Part shown: piece by piece, positions 44,729 to 57,639 of the stretch
Layout: each line of letters starts with the position of its first letter
Position numbering within the stretch: position 1 is the first letter of the stretch
DNA from: Colias croceus
Lineage: Eukaryota; Arthropoda; Insecta; Lepidoptera; Pieridae
Length of the DNA stretch: 64,000 nucleotides
Reading direction: 5' to 3'
Assembly (NCBI RefSeq): GCF_905220415.1
Contig: NC_059561.1
Coordinates: 4,480,001-4,544,000, forward strand
Program-made: the position numbers and the translations under genes
The notes under the pieces: model-generated
What the model was told of the DNA's origin: nothing
What the model saw: the letters and a program-made list of their open reading frames with translations, nothing else
The model's database searches: none

Positions 44729-45117
44729 TATTATACAGCTGAAGAGTTTGTTTGTTTGAACGCGCTAATCTCAGGAACTACTGGTCCAATTTGAAAAATT
44801 ATTTCGGTGTAAGATATAGGCTATAATTATATAGCCTATACCTTCCTAGATAAATAGGCTATCTAATTATACATCTTTCTATATTATCATGATAAACTGA
44901 CCAACATAATATAATATTATACTAGTTATCACCCGCGTTTTCAAAGTAAAAAAACCCGCAATCCTTTGTGTTAATCCAAGTTATCTATAATTATATTATG
45001 TATCCTAAATTTCATTGTTATCGGTTCAGTAGTATTTGCGTGAGGGTGTAACAAACATACACACATACCTATACATATTCTATCCTCACTAACTTTTGCA
45101 TTTATAATATTAGGAGT
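44729..45117. repeat. Two adjacent retroelement tails
   Basis: 44729-44880 repeats the GCTGAAGAGTTTGTTTGTTT module seen at 15970. 44930-45117 (CTAGTTATCACCCGCGTTTT ... TTTATAATATTAGGAG) repeats the 33514 module. Confidence 0.5.
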
Positions 45118-45190
45118 AAGTTTAATGTATCTTTTAATTAGTCTATTATCTTTTAATTGGTAGTAAGTGTTTTTACGATATTATATGATA

Positions 45191-45518
45191 CTAGCTTCCG
45201 CCCGCGACTCCGTCCGCGCGGATGTCGGTCTTCGCGTGGATGGTTATTTCTCCATTTTGAGTACCTCTGTCAATAACATCTTATAAATATCTATTGGACC
45301 CAATTCCCAAATACGGCTAGGCCTTTAATAATACGCAACGTGTGTTCGCGGTTCTACGGAACAACGTCTATGGATAAAACTGAAAAATTAAGATTAATTT
45401 TTTTCTACGTATTTTTCCAGGATAAAAAGTATCCTATTTTACGCCCAGGATAATAAGGTATAATTATACCAAGTTTCATCGAAATCGAACCGCTAGTTTT
45501 CACGTGATGCCTTCACAT

Positions 45519-45567
<49 letters not shown>

Positions 45568-45690
45568 AATTTTTTTAATCACATATTTGGGTTTGGTATC
45601 GATCCAGTAACACCCCCTGCTATTTATTTTTTCAATATTTTCAATGTACAGAATTGACCCTTCTACAGATTTATTATATATATAGATAAA
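45191..45690 (+). repeat. RTE-like element 3' region with (CAGA)n
   Basis: CTAGCTTCCGCCCGCGACTC through CCAAGTTTCATCGAAATCG, a (CAGA)n run at 45520-45566 and an ending CCCTTCTACAGATTTATTAT. 52860-53150 is a shorter relative. Confidence 0.55.
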
Positions 45691-46376
45691 AATCAATTAC
45701 AAGAATTTATGAAAATGCTTTCAAGGAAATGGCTTTATCAGTAACACTAATATTAATGATTGTTGTTTGATAATTTTCGGAAAATACATTGATCGTTATC
45801 TATACGATACAGAAATATAAATAGCGAAAATATGATGACAAATTAATAACCTCACGCATAGAGATCCTATATTAATTAGGTAATCCTTAAACAACATTTA
45901 GAAAATATAATTACATTAAAATGGAAATATTGTTTGTTTGTAACAATTAAAATGTAATCTATTCGAACGATTTAAAAATATTTCATATCTATAATAAAAA
46001 GCTCTTTTCCAAGTAAAAAAATATATTATATTTTTTCTATTCCGGATGCTATATTTAATCCGAGTAAAACCGGCAATAGTGGCTTGTTTCTATATTCCAT
46101 AATATAGTACTCATAGTACTATATGTTCTGTGTATGATTTTAATAATAAGTAATATTAGAACAGATAATATAATAATGTACTGTATACATTAGCAATATT
46201 ACTTTTACATAAGCGAAGCCATGGGCTTAAGCTAGTATTCGATTAATCAATGATGTTTACAAATTGTTAATGTCACAGGGAAGATTAAGTTTGAGGAACA
46301 AGTTTATTTAGGATCAAATAGTTTAGACTTTACTAAATAAGTTCTGTGTTATAATCAGCTTAGGCACTATTAGTTG

Positions 46377-46410
46377 AGATCTAGTTAAACTTATAAGTTT
46401 AACTAGATCT
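46377..46410. repeat. Perfect 34-bp palindrome
   Basis: AGATCTAGTTAAACTTA and its exact complement, with no spacer. Confidence 0.9.
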
Positions 46411-46544
46411 AGTTTATTATAATTAAATAAAATGGTAGCACTTTTTAACTGGAGTAAGTCACAGAGTTATCGATTTATTTTGTTGGACTATTTTTAAATA
46501 AACTGGGCTGTTATTAGTTTTTTTTTTAAGTTTTTTTTTATGGT

Positions 46545-46880
46545 AGAAGAAGGCAAACGAGCCGACGCCTTGCCTGATTGTAAGCTAAGTGCGCCGCCCA
46601 TAGACTACCGTAACTGGGTTACGGGTGTTGCCTACTGGTAAGGGATTTGGAAGGAGTTAGGTAGAAGGGGCGAGGATTGGAGGGAATAAGGATAGGGAAG
46701 GAGAGGATGGATAGGGGATGGGAAGGGATGTGGGCCTCCGGACCCCTCACTCACCGTACGGAACGCGACAGTAAACTGTCACTATGGCGCCGATATTCTG
46801 TGAGGGTGTGGTACCTTCCCCGTTGCGAGCGTGGCCCAATTCGTGCCGAAGCATGCTCGACTCCCACTGAAAATCTTTTT
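46545..46880 (+). repeat. Dispersed repeat, GGCCTCCGG type
   Basis: GCAAACGAGCCGACGCCTTG and CTGGGTTACGGGTGTTGCC lead to GGGCCTCCGGACCCCTCACT and GTGCCGAAGCATGCTCGACT. It is GC-richer than its surroundings and carries a spurious 75-codon frame. The leading module also appears in part at 28140-28205. Confidence 0.5.
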
Positions 46881-46899
46881 GACTCTAAAATCTTTTTAA

Positions 46900-48020
46900 A
46901 ATAAAAGACAAATTCAGAGATCGGCACCTCCTACGTATATGCTAAAATAAATTAGGTTACGTGTTTAGATTACGTCTGTTGATAATTTTCTTTATTCAAT
47001 AAACATTTTTACATAACCTGAGAATGATATAGAAAAGTAATATTTATAAAACAGAGTATCTTAAAATTTGTTTCATACAATACTTGCATTTAATCGCTAC
47101 AGATGTAATTTTAATACCTCAAATACATTAGTACATATTTCACGTAAGTAAAGCTTTTATAAGCTGTTTACGAATCCCAAAGGTTCTAATGTACACAAAT
47201 GTAGGAAATGGTCCTGTATTTTGATTTAATTCCCGAATTTGCTGGTAATAGTCCGCATTTTGTAGAATAATTGCGAAATTATTGCACCGTGTTCCAAGAA
47301 CGGTTTACTATTCGTGCTGGTATTTAATTAGGAAATGCCTGGTTCAAAATAATATCGATTTGACAAAATATTTTATCTATGTAGTTAATACAGTCTGTAC
47401 TACTCTGAGTTACACCATTTATAATTTAAGAACAGTTGAATTTATTCATCTTTAATTTGATTATTTCCGAATAGTCAATAATTTTTGTGATGATTATTTG
47501 AACCTAACGTTAATACCGCACTAGAAAAAGTATCATATTATACGCATAACTTATTATTTATTTAGATAAGAAATAACACATAAAATAATAACAAGAAACA
47601 AAAGTCTACAACTGTAATATTATTTGTCAAAACGTTCACCTAAACACTGAATATCCATAACCGTACCTTCAAGCAGAGGGTGCTGACAAAAAGCTACAAT
47701 GCGTTTTTGTTCCATCCGTCAGTTCTGACGTGGGTATAAGCAAAACCCTTTAATAATTCTCGTTTTTGTCTCTGTAAATGGAACAACTATATATTAATGT
47801 TTAATTCGGGTATCTTTGTCAGCGTAATTCGTCTGCGGTTGGAAGTTGTAAAGGTTATTTCACAGTTTAGTGTAGATTGTAGAAATTAACATGTACAGAC
47901 TTGGCTTAGATAGGTCCGACTTTTAGGAGATTGAGGGGATAACTAAGATTAAAGTCTAGGCTTGTTAGGGCACATAATACTGTCATTTGATTTATACTTT
48001 CACCCGAGGGTGTTTTTTTC
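46900..48020. other. Intergenic, nothing recognised
   Basis: Low-complexity AT-rich sequence without exon signatures or clear repeats. Confidence 0.4.
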
Positions 48021-48025
48021 ATTTA

Positions 48026-48198
48026 GGGCTGATTTTTCAATCCTTGGTTAAAACTTATTCGTTAGATAACGTATTAAACTACCATTTAAAAATGTATTCT
48101 AATTAACTTGTTTTTGACAGTGTACAAGTGATATTTTAATGTTATCGTGTTACTTTATTGGACGGATAAGTTTTAACCAAGGATTAAAAAATCGGCCC
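48026..48198. mobile_element. PIF/Harbinger-like MITE, copy 2
   Basis: Ends GGGCTGATTTTTCAATCC and the complement GGGCCGATTTTTTAATCC, then TTGGTTAAAACTTAT inward on both sides. TTA duplication at 48023-48025 and 48199-48201. Sister of 31618-31761. Confidence 0.8.
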
Positions 48199-48204
48199 TT
48201 ACTT

Positions 48205-51050
48205 CATACCTCTATATTGGTAGGTATGCTGCTTCACAAATTGGCACGTGATATGCTGTTGGTTTGTCCTTCCTTCATACTGCAAGGGAGCAAGTTATAG
48301 TCATTATTACCTACGTTTGTAATTATGCACAGATACTTTGAATAATAGAGATTGGATTATATTATCATAATTAGAAAAATATATTAATACAGCAAAAATC
48401 TCATCAGAGATTAGTTGCTGGTATACCTGTATTTTTGCGCTATAATAAAAACGTCAAAAAGCTCTTAACAACAAATTGTCCTTCTGGTATTAAAAAAATA
48501 GGTGACAAAACGCTCCATAATTAATTTTGCTACAAAATGCATAATGACAAATTTTTAAACATAATTAAAAGCATAGTTACACTAACTACAATATTAAACA
48601 AGGTATAATAGCTAGACTACAGTTAACGTTGCGTTGAACAGTTCAAAACTAAGGTAATGCTTTAACAACGTTCGCCTAACTTTCAGAGCCTCGTAGTAAT
48701 AGAGCAAATTTTTAAATAATGGCTTTTCAAATAAATAAAATGTTTTTGAACGGATACATTGATGAGTGATAATTTATTTATGTATTTACTTTATTGTATG
48801 AACTCAGTAGAACAAAAACAAAAATGTGTAAATACCTGAATTACAAGCATCTCCTTTGTTATCAAATGGATAACTTTAATACCTACAAACATTTGGCCAA
48901 AGAAATTATTCTTAAACTTTGCATATCTAAGAAGTGGAAAATTGGTACTTGTTGAAAAGCATGTGTTTTTTTGTATATAACAACATTTTTAAACATTCAT
49001 TCAAGCGTATCTGTGAAACAAATTAACTGTGCAATGTCATAAAAAGTCACGTAAATGTACCATCCGAAGAAGATAACAGGCGAGTCGGATTTCCAATTTA
49101 TTGGAGATATGGAAAGATAAAAATCTTCAAATTAGATTATTTGCAGCACACCAAATTACATCGATAAGGTAAGAACGATTGCATATACAATTATGGTAAA
49201 TAAAACATTGGTTTTAAATACTAGATGCACCTTTATTTTACTTGCACTTTGTGGCCTTTAAGCTTAGCATGTAAGCGCTGTATGAAAGTATGTGGTCGAC
49301 GGTTAGCCACTAGATTTCTGAGAGCAGGAATTAATATTAAAAGAGGCACAACGAATAAAAGAGATGTTTAAAATATTATTCAGAATAGTGAGTTGCAGTT
49401 ATATACAAGAATATAAACACAACAATAAATAACTAATAAGTCTTAATAAAGCTAAAATTCTAAACATTATTAAAGATGATTGTTGTGTTTTATTGTGTTA
49501 AATAAATAGAGCCAATTTTATCGAATTATCACGGAATCTAACTTGCTAATCTAATTTAAATACAGTACTTATGGAGTTACGAACGTTGCACATAATAGGT
49601 CCTTATGTATAAAACTATATGTAAGATCAGCTTATTTCCAGATATTTCTATGTTCATGTAAAAATTCGCATTGTCCTACAAAATTGGGTCCGTTTCGACG
49701 TAATATGGCCTGCGGGCTGCAGACTACCGTTACTATATTTCTATTGTACAAAAATTGCGCTTCTATTGCCGTGTTATAAAGGTTATTTTACTGTGAACTT
49801 ATATTGAATTTCTAAAACGCTAGGCAGTGCATTGCCCGAACTAAATGGGCTATCGTTATACTCAGTTTCCTATTTTCCAGACGGGTCAAGTTATAGTGGT
49901 CACTATCCAATGTTTGTTAATGTTTTGATGTACGAAATAACAGGGCTATATAGCTTCCAATCGGGATGAGAGACCTGAATAGCCGTTATTACTTTTAAAA
50001 CCTACTTTATATTTTCAACCATATTAGCTTCTATTTTTTAGTAGGCCAATAATTGAACAGACCTTGGAATCTTTATCGTAGAAGTTTGATCCGTTTTCGA
50101 TAAACTATATTCAAATGTGCCCATTACGACAGAAATCGTTGTTTTTCTGGACAAACCGGCTATCAGCTAAAAATGATATATTAGACAATCTCAAGCGGGT
50201 TTATCTTTTTATTATGCTCCAGTGCCCAAACCATACAAAGTTATTGAAATATCCCCGTTAATGGGGCTATAACAATGGCATTCGGAGTTACCAACAAACA
50301 AACAAGTAACTTTACTGTACCCAGAATGGTTGAAATGCTTACGTTAACCAAATGACTACGCATTATTTATTCCCAAGCGATACACTGCTGGCCATTTCGC
50401 GGCATTCAATATTTATAGATAAAAGAGTGACATTGTTGGATAGTTGAAATAATAAAACCCAATGGGAGTTGACGTCTGTCTGTGTAGCGAAAAGTAGAGT
50501 TTTAAAATCGATACACGAATATTTAGGTTATTATTTTATTTTGTATGATTTATTGGATGTCAACTTTGATAAAATATTGAATCGCTATCATTTTATCGCA
50601 TAGTTTTTTGTACAATGAATTTAAAAATATACTGAACGGTTAGACTTTTTCTTTCCAATGACACAAACATGAACAAAGACCATAATATGACCGCTGAACT
50701 TACAAAACAATTTCTATATAGCAAACTGATGATCTATTTACTAGTAGTTTTAAAACATGTATTAATAAAAGTATATTTTTAACCAAAGAAGTTTGACTGT
50801 AACAAACCACCTGATAGTCTACCAGTTTCTAGAAATATTTTTTTAAATAAACTGGTTACATAGTGATAAATTCAGTTAAATTGTAATTATTTAAGACTGT
50901 TACATTATAATGTCCCGCAGTGTATGCTCGTAATTCACGTGCCTACTCCTTGACAGATGTAAACGGGAAATCGCAGAGAACCGTAAATGTTCCGAGCAAG
51001 GGCACGCTATTTCAAGTATGTGTTATTAAAATACACATTTATTTTGTTAA
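48205..51050. other. Intergenic, nothing recognised
   Basis: No exon, RNA gene or clear repeat was found in this stretch. Confidence 0.4.
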
Positions 51051-51299
51051 CTAGCTGTTGCCCGCGACTTCATCCGCGATTAGGTCGTTTTTCGTCATTC
51101 GTCGTTTAAAAAAAATACGTGACACTTTATTTTAAAATGTTCTTAATTATTGTCTCTTATAAAATTTAACTATGTACATTAAAATTGAACACTCTGATAA
51201 GAAAATCTTAAAATCTGAAGAAAACATGAATGAATGTGATTTAAATTCTAGTAACTTTATTAAAAACACGATTTCTATGACTATCTTTCGCGACAACTA

Positions 51300-51845
51300 A
51301 GCATGTTTGTGGTAATACTGTGGCCTGGGCGTTATAACACGTCCAGGGAGTTCCTGAGTGCCGATATCACCATCTTGAGGAAAAGCTTCTAATGTCGATT
51401 TAAAACTGCATACATACGAATTAACCTGTTCTAAAATTGTGAAATGAGTTCAGTTTTAAATTTGAGAAATATTGATTTCTTGTATTCCACTATTCGTTGT
51501 AGTCGAATACAATATATATTTAAACAAACTTCAGCCTTCAGGCAAAAGGGATCCTATCAAATGGTAAACTTGACCTTGTATCTTAAAAGTAAGCATGAAC
51601 GGACCTTCTGATAATTATTGAGCACCAAAGGATCATTTGAAACGCACTACTATAAGAGCGAATATTGTCTAATAACAGTTTACATTGCACAGTATGTTCC
51701 TCTAAAAGTAGTGATTTCAAAGGTTCCGGTGTATCTTCAAACGAAAGCCGACTCCTTACTACACTTAAAGAATTACTTAAAAGAACATACTACGTTAATA
51801 TCGCATATACAGAAGATGATCTGTAATCAATTGTGAGGTTATAAG
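51300..51845 (-). pseudogene. Dead Helitron Rep/helicase fragment
   Basis: On the minus strand, GPFMLTFKIQGQVYHLIGSL then LPEG (51605-51534) matches the conserved block upstream of the Helitron Rep domain (G..TFKIQGQVYH.IGSLLP..G). Before it, in another frame, IRSYSSAFQM and a W/F-G-A-like stretch fit the same protein. Further along, STLEAFPQDGDIGTQELPGR is readable. Frameshifts and stops separate all pieces. It is a relic of an autonomous Helitron and a possible source family for the small Helitrons here. Confidence 0.6.
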
Positions 51846-51950
51846 CAAACCCACTTTTTTATTTGTCAGACCACACCACCAAATTCGTAGATTGTTTACC
51901 TCAAGTCATTAAGACTATGACGAAATCTGTCTGCAGTAAGACGGGCGAGT

Positions 51951-52014
51951 TTTTTATACTATGTAGTGATATTTATAAGTTAAATTGCTTTATAAATATC
52001 ACTACATAGTATAA
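51951..52014. repeat. Inverted repeat, arms about 27 bp
   Basis: TTTTATACTATGTAGTGATA then TTTATAA pairs with its complement across about 10 nt. The right arm is also the terminus of the retroelement tail that follows. Confidence 0.75.
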
Positions 52015-52184
52015 AAAAGTCGCTTTCTATGTCCCTATGTCCCTTTGTATGCTTAAATCTTTAAAACTTCGCAACAAATTTTAATGCGGTTTTTTTAATA
52101 GATAGACTGATTCAAAAGGAAGGTTTTATATATAATTTATTAGGTTTTAGACAAAGCGGACGAAGCCGCGGGCGGTAAGCTAGT
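51995..52184 (-). repeat. Dispersed retroelement tail, family 4
   Basis: Complement of the 35697-35884 module: CACTACATAGTATAAAAA to CGAAGCCGCGGGCGGTAAGC and TAG. Confidence 0.55.
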
Positions 52185-52435
52185 AAATTTATAAAACACG
52201 AAGATTTTTAAAATTGTAACTAATGAACACAATCATTAGATTAACTGTAGCTAATGGTGTCTAGTTTTACTTAAAATAATAAACATCTACCCTCACTTTA
52301 AAAAAAATGTAGTATATTTATTATTTACACGAAATATATCTTATAGGGAACGGAAGATATGGGTTAAAGAGTTAAATAAATAAATAACATAATTATATTT
52401 AAATTATTAATTTTTAACATTGTGTTCAGTAGTGT

Positions 52436-52812
52436 TAACATGTAAATTGGTTTGATTTTTACGAAATCTCATAGATGGCGCTGTTACAAAATTAACATTA
52501 TACAACTTTCTTTTTAAAACTATGTTTCTCTTCCCAAGTTACTTAAATGGCATAATGTTTATAGTGTCAATCTGGATATTGTCAAACAACATTTATATAT
52601 GCGTCATTTGATTATTAATTTCCAATAGTTAACGTGTGTTTGATTTTTATAACACTTCATAGATGGCGCTGTTTCAAATTTGTCGTAATACTGCTAAGAT
52701 TCATTTAACTGTTTCTCTGCCAAAATTACGTAAATGACGTAGTTTTTATAGTGAAAAGCTAGATAATAGCGTGGCTTACTCAAAAACAACATTTAAACAT
52801 GAGTCTTTAGAT
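52436..52812 (+). repeat. Diverged two-unit tandem repeat, about 185 bp
   Basis: Both units have GTTTGATTTTTA, CATAGATGGCGCTGTT, a TTTCTCT..CCAA block and a CAACATTTA block in the same order (52450-52610 and 52637-52805). Confidence 0.6.
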
Positions 52813-52859
52813 TGTACGCTGTCGTAATACACGGAATACGTAAGAAAAATAAAGGTTCA

Positions 52860-53150
52860 CAGCTCCTCCCCCGTAGGTGATAGCTTAATAATATGTAGCC
52901 TATAGCCTCACCCGTCCTGTTAGTAATATTCATGCAAAATTTGAAGTAAATCTATGCAGTACTTTTCGAGATTAGCTCGGACAAACATACAGACAAACAG
53001 ACAAACAGACAAACAGACAAACAGACAAAAATTCTAAAAACTATGTTTTTGGCTTCTATATCGATTAAAGATCACGGCCCAAGTATTCTTTTAAAAAAAT
53101 ATTCAATGTACAGTTTTGACTTTCCTACGATTTTATTATATGTATAGATC
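52860..53150 (+). repeat. Retroelement tail with (ACAAACAG)n
   Basis: GATAGCTTAATAATATGTAG, then GCAAAATTTGAAGTAAATCT, a (CAAACAGA)n run near 52980-53030, and an ending CCTACGATTTTATTATATG. Related to 45191-45690. Confidence 0.5.
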
Positions 53151-54128
53151 ATTCCACGAACGGCAAACCCTCGTTTCCGCAACATTGTAAATACATTGAA
53201 TTACAATGTAGAAATGTTTTTTGAAAAATTTCGCTTATTTGTAAATTTAATGTATGATGAATTTAATTTGCTTTATAAATTATTTATTTAAGTTCCAATT
53301 TGTTGAATTGTATTGTTTGTCTTATATTGTTGTTATTAGAAGGAGTGGAAAACATTTAAGTTATTTTAATAATTAAGCGTAGTAAATGGTACGCGAGGAG
53401 ATTATTAAATCTCAATGAATTCACATGGTAGAAGTTTTTTGTGCATTGAATGAATAAACAGAGTAATAAATAGAGGAACTATCACAATAACATAACCACT
53501 ATACGAGAGTAGGGACATGAGGCAAATCGTATTCTTAGCAGTAAAGAAAATCGATAAGTGAAATGCTACCCAACATGTCCGGTACAAACAGGATCTCTAT
53601 TTTCCATTCCTTGAAAAATGTTGCGATGTTAAATAATGCAGTTCTCAGTACTGCGAGGTCACGTTTATAAGATCAACTGAAATATCATTTAGAAATGTCA
53701 TTCAGAACGAAATAAACAGAAAAATATCTTGGCCTCTTAGCCAAGAAAGTTTGCCAGTAATTACGAGCGTATTTTGCACATTTTAAAAAGTTCAAATTAA
53801 ATTAGTTCTCGAGTTAAACTAACCGACGTTTTTTGAATTTCGAAACCATTAAAAGTGTTTCAGCATCCGTTTTGACGTTCGTTCAATTTACCGACCGGAA
53901 ATAAGATCCTTTCAGACGAGATACGTTAGTAACGGCGCAGGTAAAATTATTGATATGTTTTAGAGACTTTTAAACTTTAAATTTTAAAATTTTACAGATT
54001 GATTTTTTATAATTTAAATTTGAAAGGATATCGTAAATGTGGATGATGTGGTGTAGGGTTAGGTTAACGAAATAATAAATGAAGTTAAAAGACTAACTAA
54101 AAATACGCTTTAATAAATTATATTATAT

Positions 54129-54355
54129 AACTAGCTTTTACCCGCGGCATCGCCCGCGCAGTCAAAGAGAAACCCGCATAGATCCCGTTCCCGTGGGATT
54201 TCCGGGATAAAACCTATCCTATGTCCTTTCTCGGGTATCAAAATGTCTCTTTACCAAATTTCATGCAAATTGGTTCAGTAGTTAAGACGTGATTGAGTAA
54301 CAGACAGACAGACAGACAGACGGAGTTACTTTCGCATTTATAATATTAGTAAGGA
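54129..54355 (+). repeat. CCCGCGGCATCGCCCGCG retroelement tail, full copy
   Basis: CTAGCTTTTACCCGCGGCAT through CCCGTGGGATTTCCGGGATA and (CAGA)n to TTATAATATTAG. Best match to 18152-18372. Confidence 0.6.
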
Positions 54356-55245
54356 TTATATATTTAATAAACTTATGAAATCATTTTCACCGATCCTTGA
54401 TAATTGCACAAAACTTGAATTAAATCTGTCCGTTTCAAGTGGTTCAACTCAAATCGAGTATAAAGGACATAGGTCCGTTACATAAAAACCTACAAAAACA
54501 CAGTTTATTAAAGCTAATAACGTGCAACCTTAAATATACGGACCTATTCTTACTACTAAATTCAAAAATATATGGTTCATGTTTGTTCATCTGTCCTCAC
54601 AGCGATTTACTACCACACTATGCAAAAATATGGATAACTATAGATTTAATATTGCATACATTTTTAGATACATTGCTCTGAAACGTAAAACTTGCGTTAA
54701 GAACGCATGCAATAATGTAGATGCCTTATAATAACGCATTTAAGGCCATAAGGTATAAATTATTGAAGATGAAACTTTTTACGCGAATAAAAAATGAAGG
54801 TACCACACTTAAGAGAAGTTGCGACATCGTTACATGTAAAAAACCTTCGAGTCTAAATTACAAAAAGCATAATATTATAGGTTAGTAACGTTAAAATGTT
54901 AATTTACTTTATTATTCATTTCTCTCTCATTATTAATAACTCCAATTATTATTATACATTTTATAATAGAGATGAAATATAGATACATAAAATGACAGAA
55001 ATACAAATTATTTATAATAATCATAAATCTACAAACGTAAAGTTATCGTTTTGAATACAAAACTCTCAATCAGTCTATCTATATCTATCTCCGACTGAAA
55101 GAGCGAGATCATAAAACAAAATTCAGATGAATCTCTTCCGAGGCTAGTAATATCAGCGAGTAAGAAAGCAAAGTTCCCAAAGTTGACAGTCTGTTGGGTG
55201 TCATTTTAAATTCCGCACTAGAGCCCTGTAAAGACCCGCTTTAGG

Positions 55246-55376
55246 CTATAATCTGTCAAACTCAACGTTTATACGCTACGACTACGATACGACTACGACT
55301 TTAGTAGTAGTTATAATCTGTCAAACATTTATACCCGACGACCATGATACGATGAGGACACGATTTTAGCAGTGGT
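55246..55376 (+). repeat. Two-unit tandem repeat
   Basis: TATAATCTGTCAAAC, TTTATAC and a (ACGACTACGATACG) stretch appear twice in order. A short simple-sequence expansion. Confidence 0.5.
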
Positions 55377-55622
55377 GACTTAAAATACATAAATTCACAG
55401 GCATATTTATAGTAGGTATCCTACACGTTCAATTGTTTTAGAAGACGATTTTTTTGATACAGAACAACACTTGTTTTAACAATTATTATTTTTGATGATT
55501 AATTTGAATCAAAGTTATCCAAAACTACTTTGAAATTTATGATTTTAAATATGGTAAGTAAAAAAAAATTATTACCGTTTACAAACAATAACAATTCCTG
55601 ACAAACACATTACTATAATACA

Positions 55623-55671
55623 TAATATTGATCTATCATTATTGTTTCACAATAATGATAGATCAATATTA
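55623..55671. repeat. Perfect hairpin, 23-bp arms, 3-nt loop
   Basis: TAATATTGATCTATCATTAT plus TGT, loop TTC, then the exact complement to 55671. Confidence 0.95.
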
Positions 55672-55910
55672 CAGTAATACTAACATTTTTTAATTTATAA
55701 AATACCGCTTAGAGATACACAAAATATCGCTCTATCGAAATGTACAAGCTTGTCTTACGTCTTATTTGCACTCTACTATAAAAAAAAAACATTTATACAT
55801 TTTCTTTTCTTAATAAACAAACATGATAGATAGTCTCAAACTATCATAGAGGGTATTCTATTGAAAAATTTCGGCAATAACCCAGATTGAGGAAGTGACC
55901 TTCGTCTTTA

Positions 55911-56594
55911 GGGCGTTTGTCCACTACAAGGAATTTTACGGTCCGGCATTCCGATTTTTTACGGTCCGGCATGGCACGCCATTAATCTAAATACTAGCTT
56001 GTGCACTATACGTAATATTACTGTCCGACATTTTACTTTTCCCTATTCCGGATGGTTTTTTATGTCTACGAGCCGATGTAGGTATAATTATTGTTTTCGA
56101 ATGCCCACTTGCTTGGATTTTACTCTTTTTACTGCATATGCCAATTGAAAGCAAGCTCTTGTTTTACTTTCTTTTAGTTGGCAATGAGATTTGAGAAGTC
56201 GGTATTGTTATTTTATATACATTGACCTATAATAATTATTATCTAAGTAAGTGTTGGTAAGTTAAAGTTCAAGTGGGAATAGCTTTAGCTCCTCGTCACC
56301 GATTAAAATAAATTAGTGAAACACGCATTTTAAATCTCTTACGGAACTTTACTTTTTATTATAACGAAGTAATATAATATTTTACCTTCTATATATTCTT
56401 TACTTGTTTCTTGTAAAATGCAAAAACAATCATTTATGATAGCATTATACCGCCAAACTTCCTTGAACTGTACCGCACTGATCCGAGTAAAGACGGACAG
56501 GTGCACAAGCAATTCATCGGTTTTTTCATGCCACACCGGACCGTAAAAAATCGGAATGCCGGACGGTAAAATTCCTTGTAGTGCACAAGCGCCC
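55911..56594. mobile_element. PIF/Harbinger-like MITE with about 68-bp TIRs
   Basis: Left GGGCGTTTGTCCACTACAAG and right (complement) GGGCGCTTGTGCACTACAAG continue as near-identical inverted repeats for about 68 bp, with two ACGGTCCGGCAT-type words in each arm. TTA flanks both ends (55908-55910 and 56595-56597). The interior has no transposase. Confidence 0.85.
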
Positions 56595-57639
56595 TTAGAC
56601 CTTCAGATTTTCCGTATCATCGTATGTAAATGAAGCCGTAGATTGTGCACTAAAGTTTGTGTAGACTGGATCTATTTAATATGTAGCGTTAGTTTGATTT
56701 GGAGTTCCTAATTAGGTAGCGGCTTTAATTCCTCTTTAATAGTGACCTAAAATACAGGTAATTTTTATTACTTAGTTTAGGCACCAGTCTCACACTTATT
56801 TATATGTAAATAAAAAAAATAATAAATAATTCCTTTATTTAACAAGACAGGATTATTACAATATGGTTTATTTCACAATATTAATTAATTAAATAATTTG
56901 ATATTAATATAATTATGAGACTCATTGGTTCCCGCACTAGGCGAAGCCTGTCCTGCGGGACCAAAAAACGATTAACAATATATAATATAATTTATAACAG
57001 AGCGGCATAGATTATGTGGTTAACATTTAAATTAGTATTCAAGTATTAAATAAAAATATTATTTTAATTCATTAAATTCGTTTAAATTAAATTAAAAATA
57101 AAAGAAATAGAAGGAAAAAAAAATATGTCAAATTAAATTAACAACATAAATATGTAATAGAAATGTGTACTAATTTAATCTGTATACTTCTAATTATATA
57201 AAGCTGAAGAGTTTGTTTCTTTGTTTTCTAAATAAATGTAGATAATCAATATATCTCGTGGTGAAGCACTATGTATAAAAACCTATAAAAACTACCTTTA
57301 TTTTTTCTAGCCTTAAAAGGGATATCATCTCATAGGTATAATTCAGCTTATACTTAGTATACAGTCAATAAGTATTATTTTATCTTTTTACTGAATAAGT
57401 GAATAGGTAGTAAGACAAATAAAGAGCTCTCATTATTTATGTTATGTTATAGTACCGCTTTGTTGTTCTTCCAAAGGTATTTTGGAAGCCTCTTCTTTCA
57501 TCTTTGTAGTTTGATTTCTGCTGAAAAAATAGTCATAAAAAATTATAAGGCATTCTTAACCTTTTTCTTGAACCACAATCTTCATATTATATTATTAAGA
57601 AAATATGCAATATGTATATAAATTATTTTTACGTGCCCC

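Noticed and set aside
45493..45696. 67-codon frame with CLSVCLSVCLSV repeats.
   Set aside because: Translation of a (CAGA)n microsatellite in a retroelement tail.
46677..46904. 75-codon frame as a small gene.
   Set aside because: It coincides with a dispersed GGCCTCCGG-type repeat and has no start or splice context.
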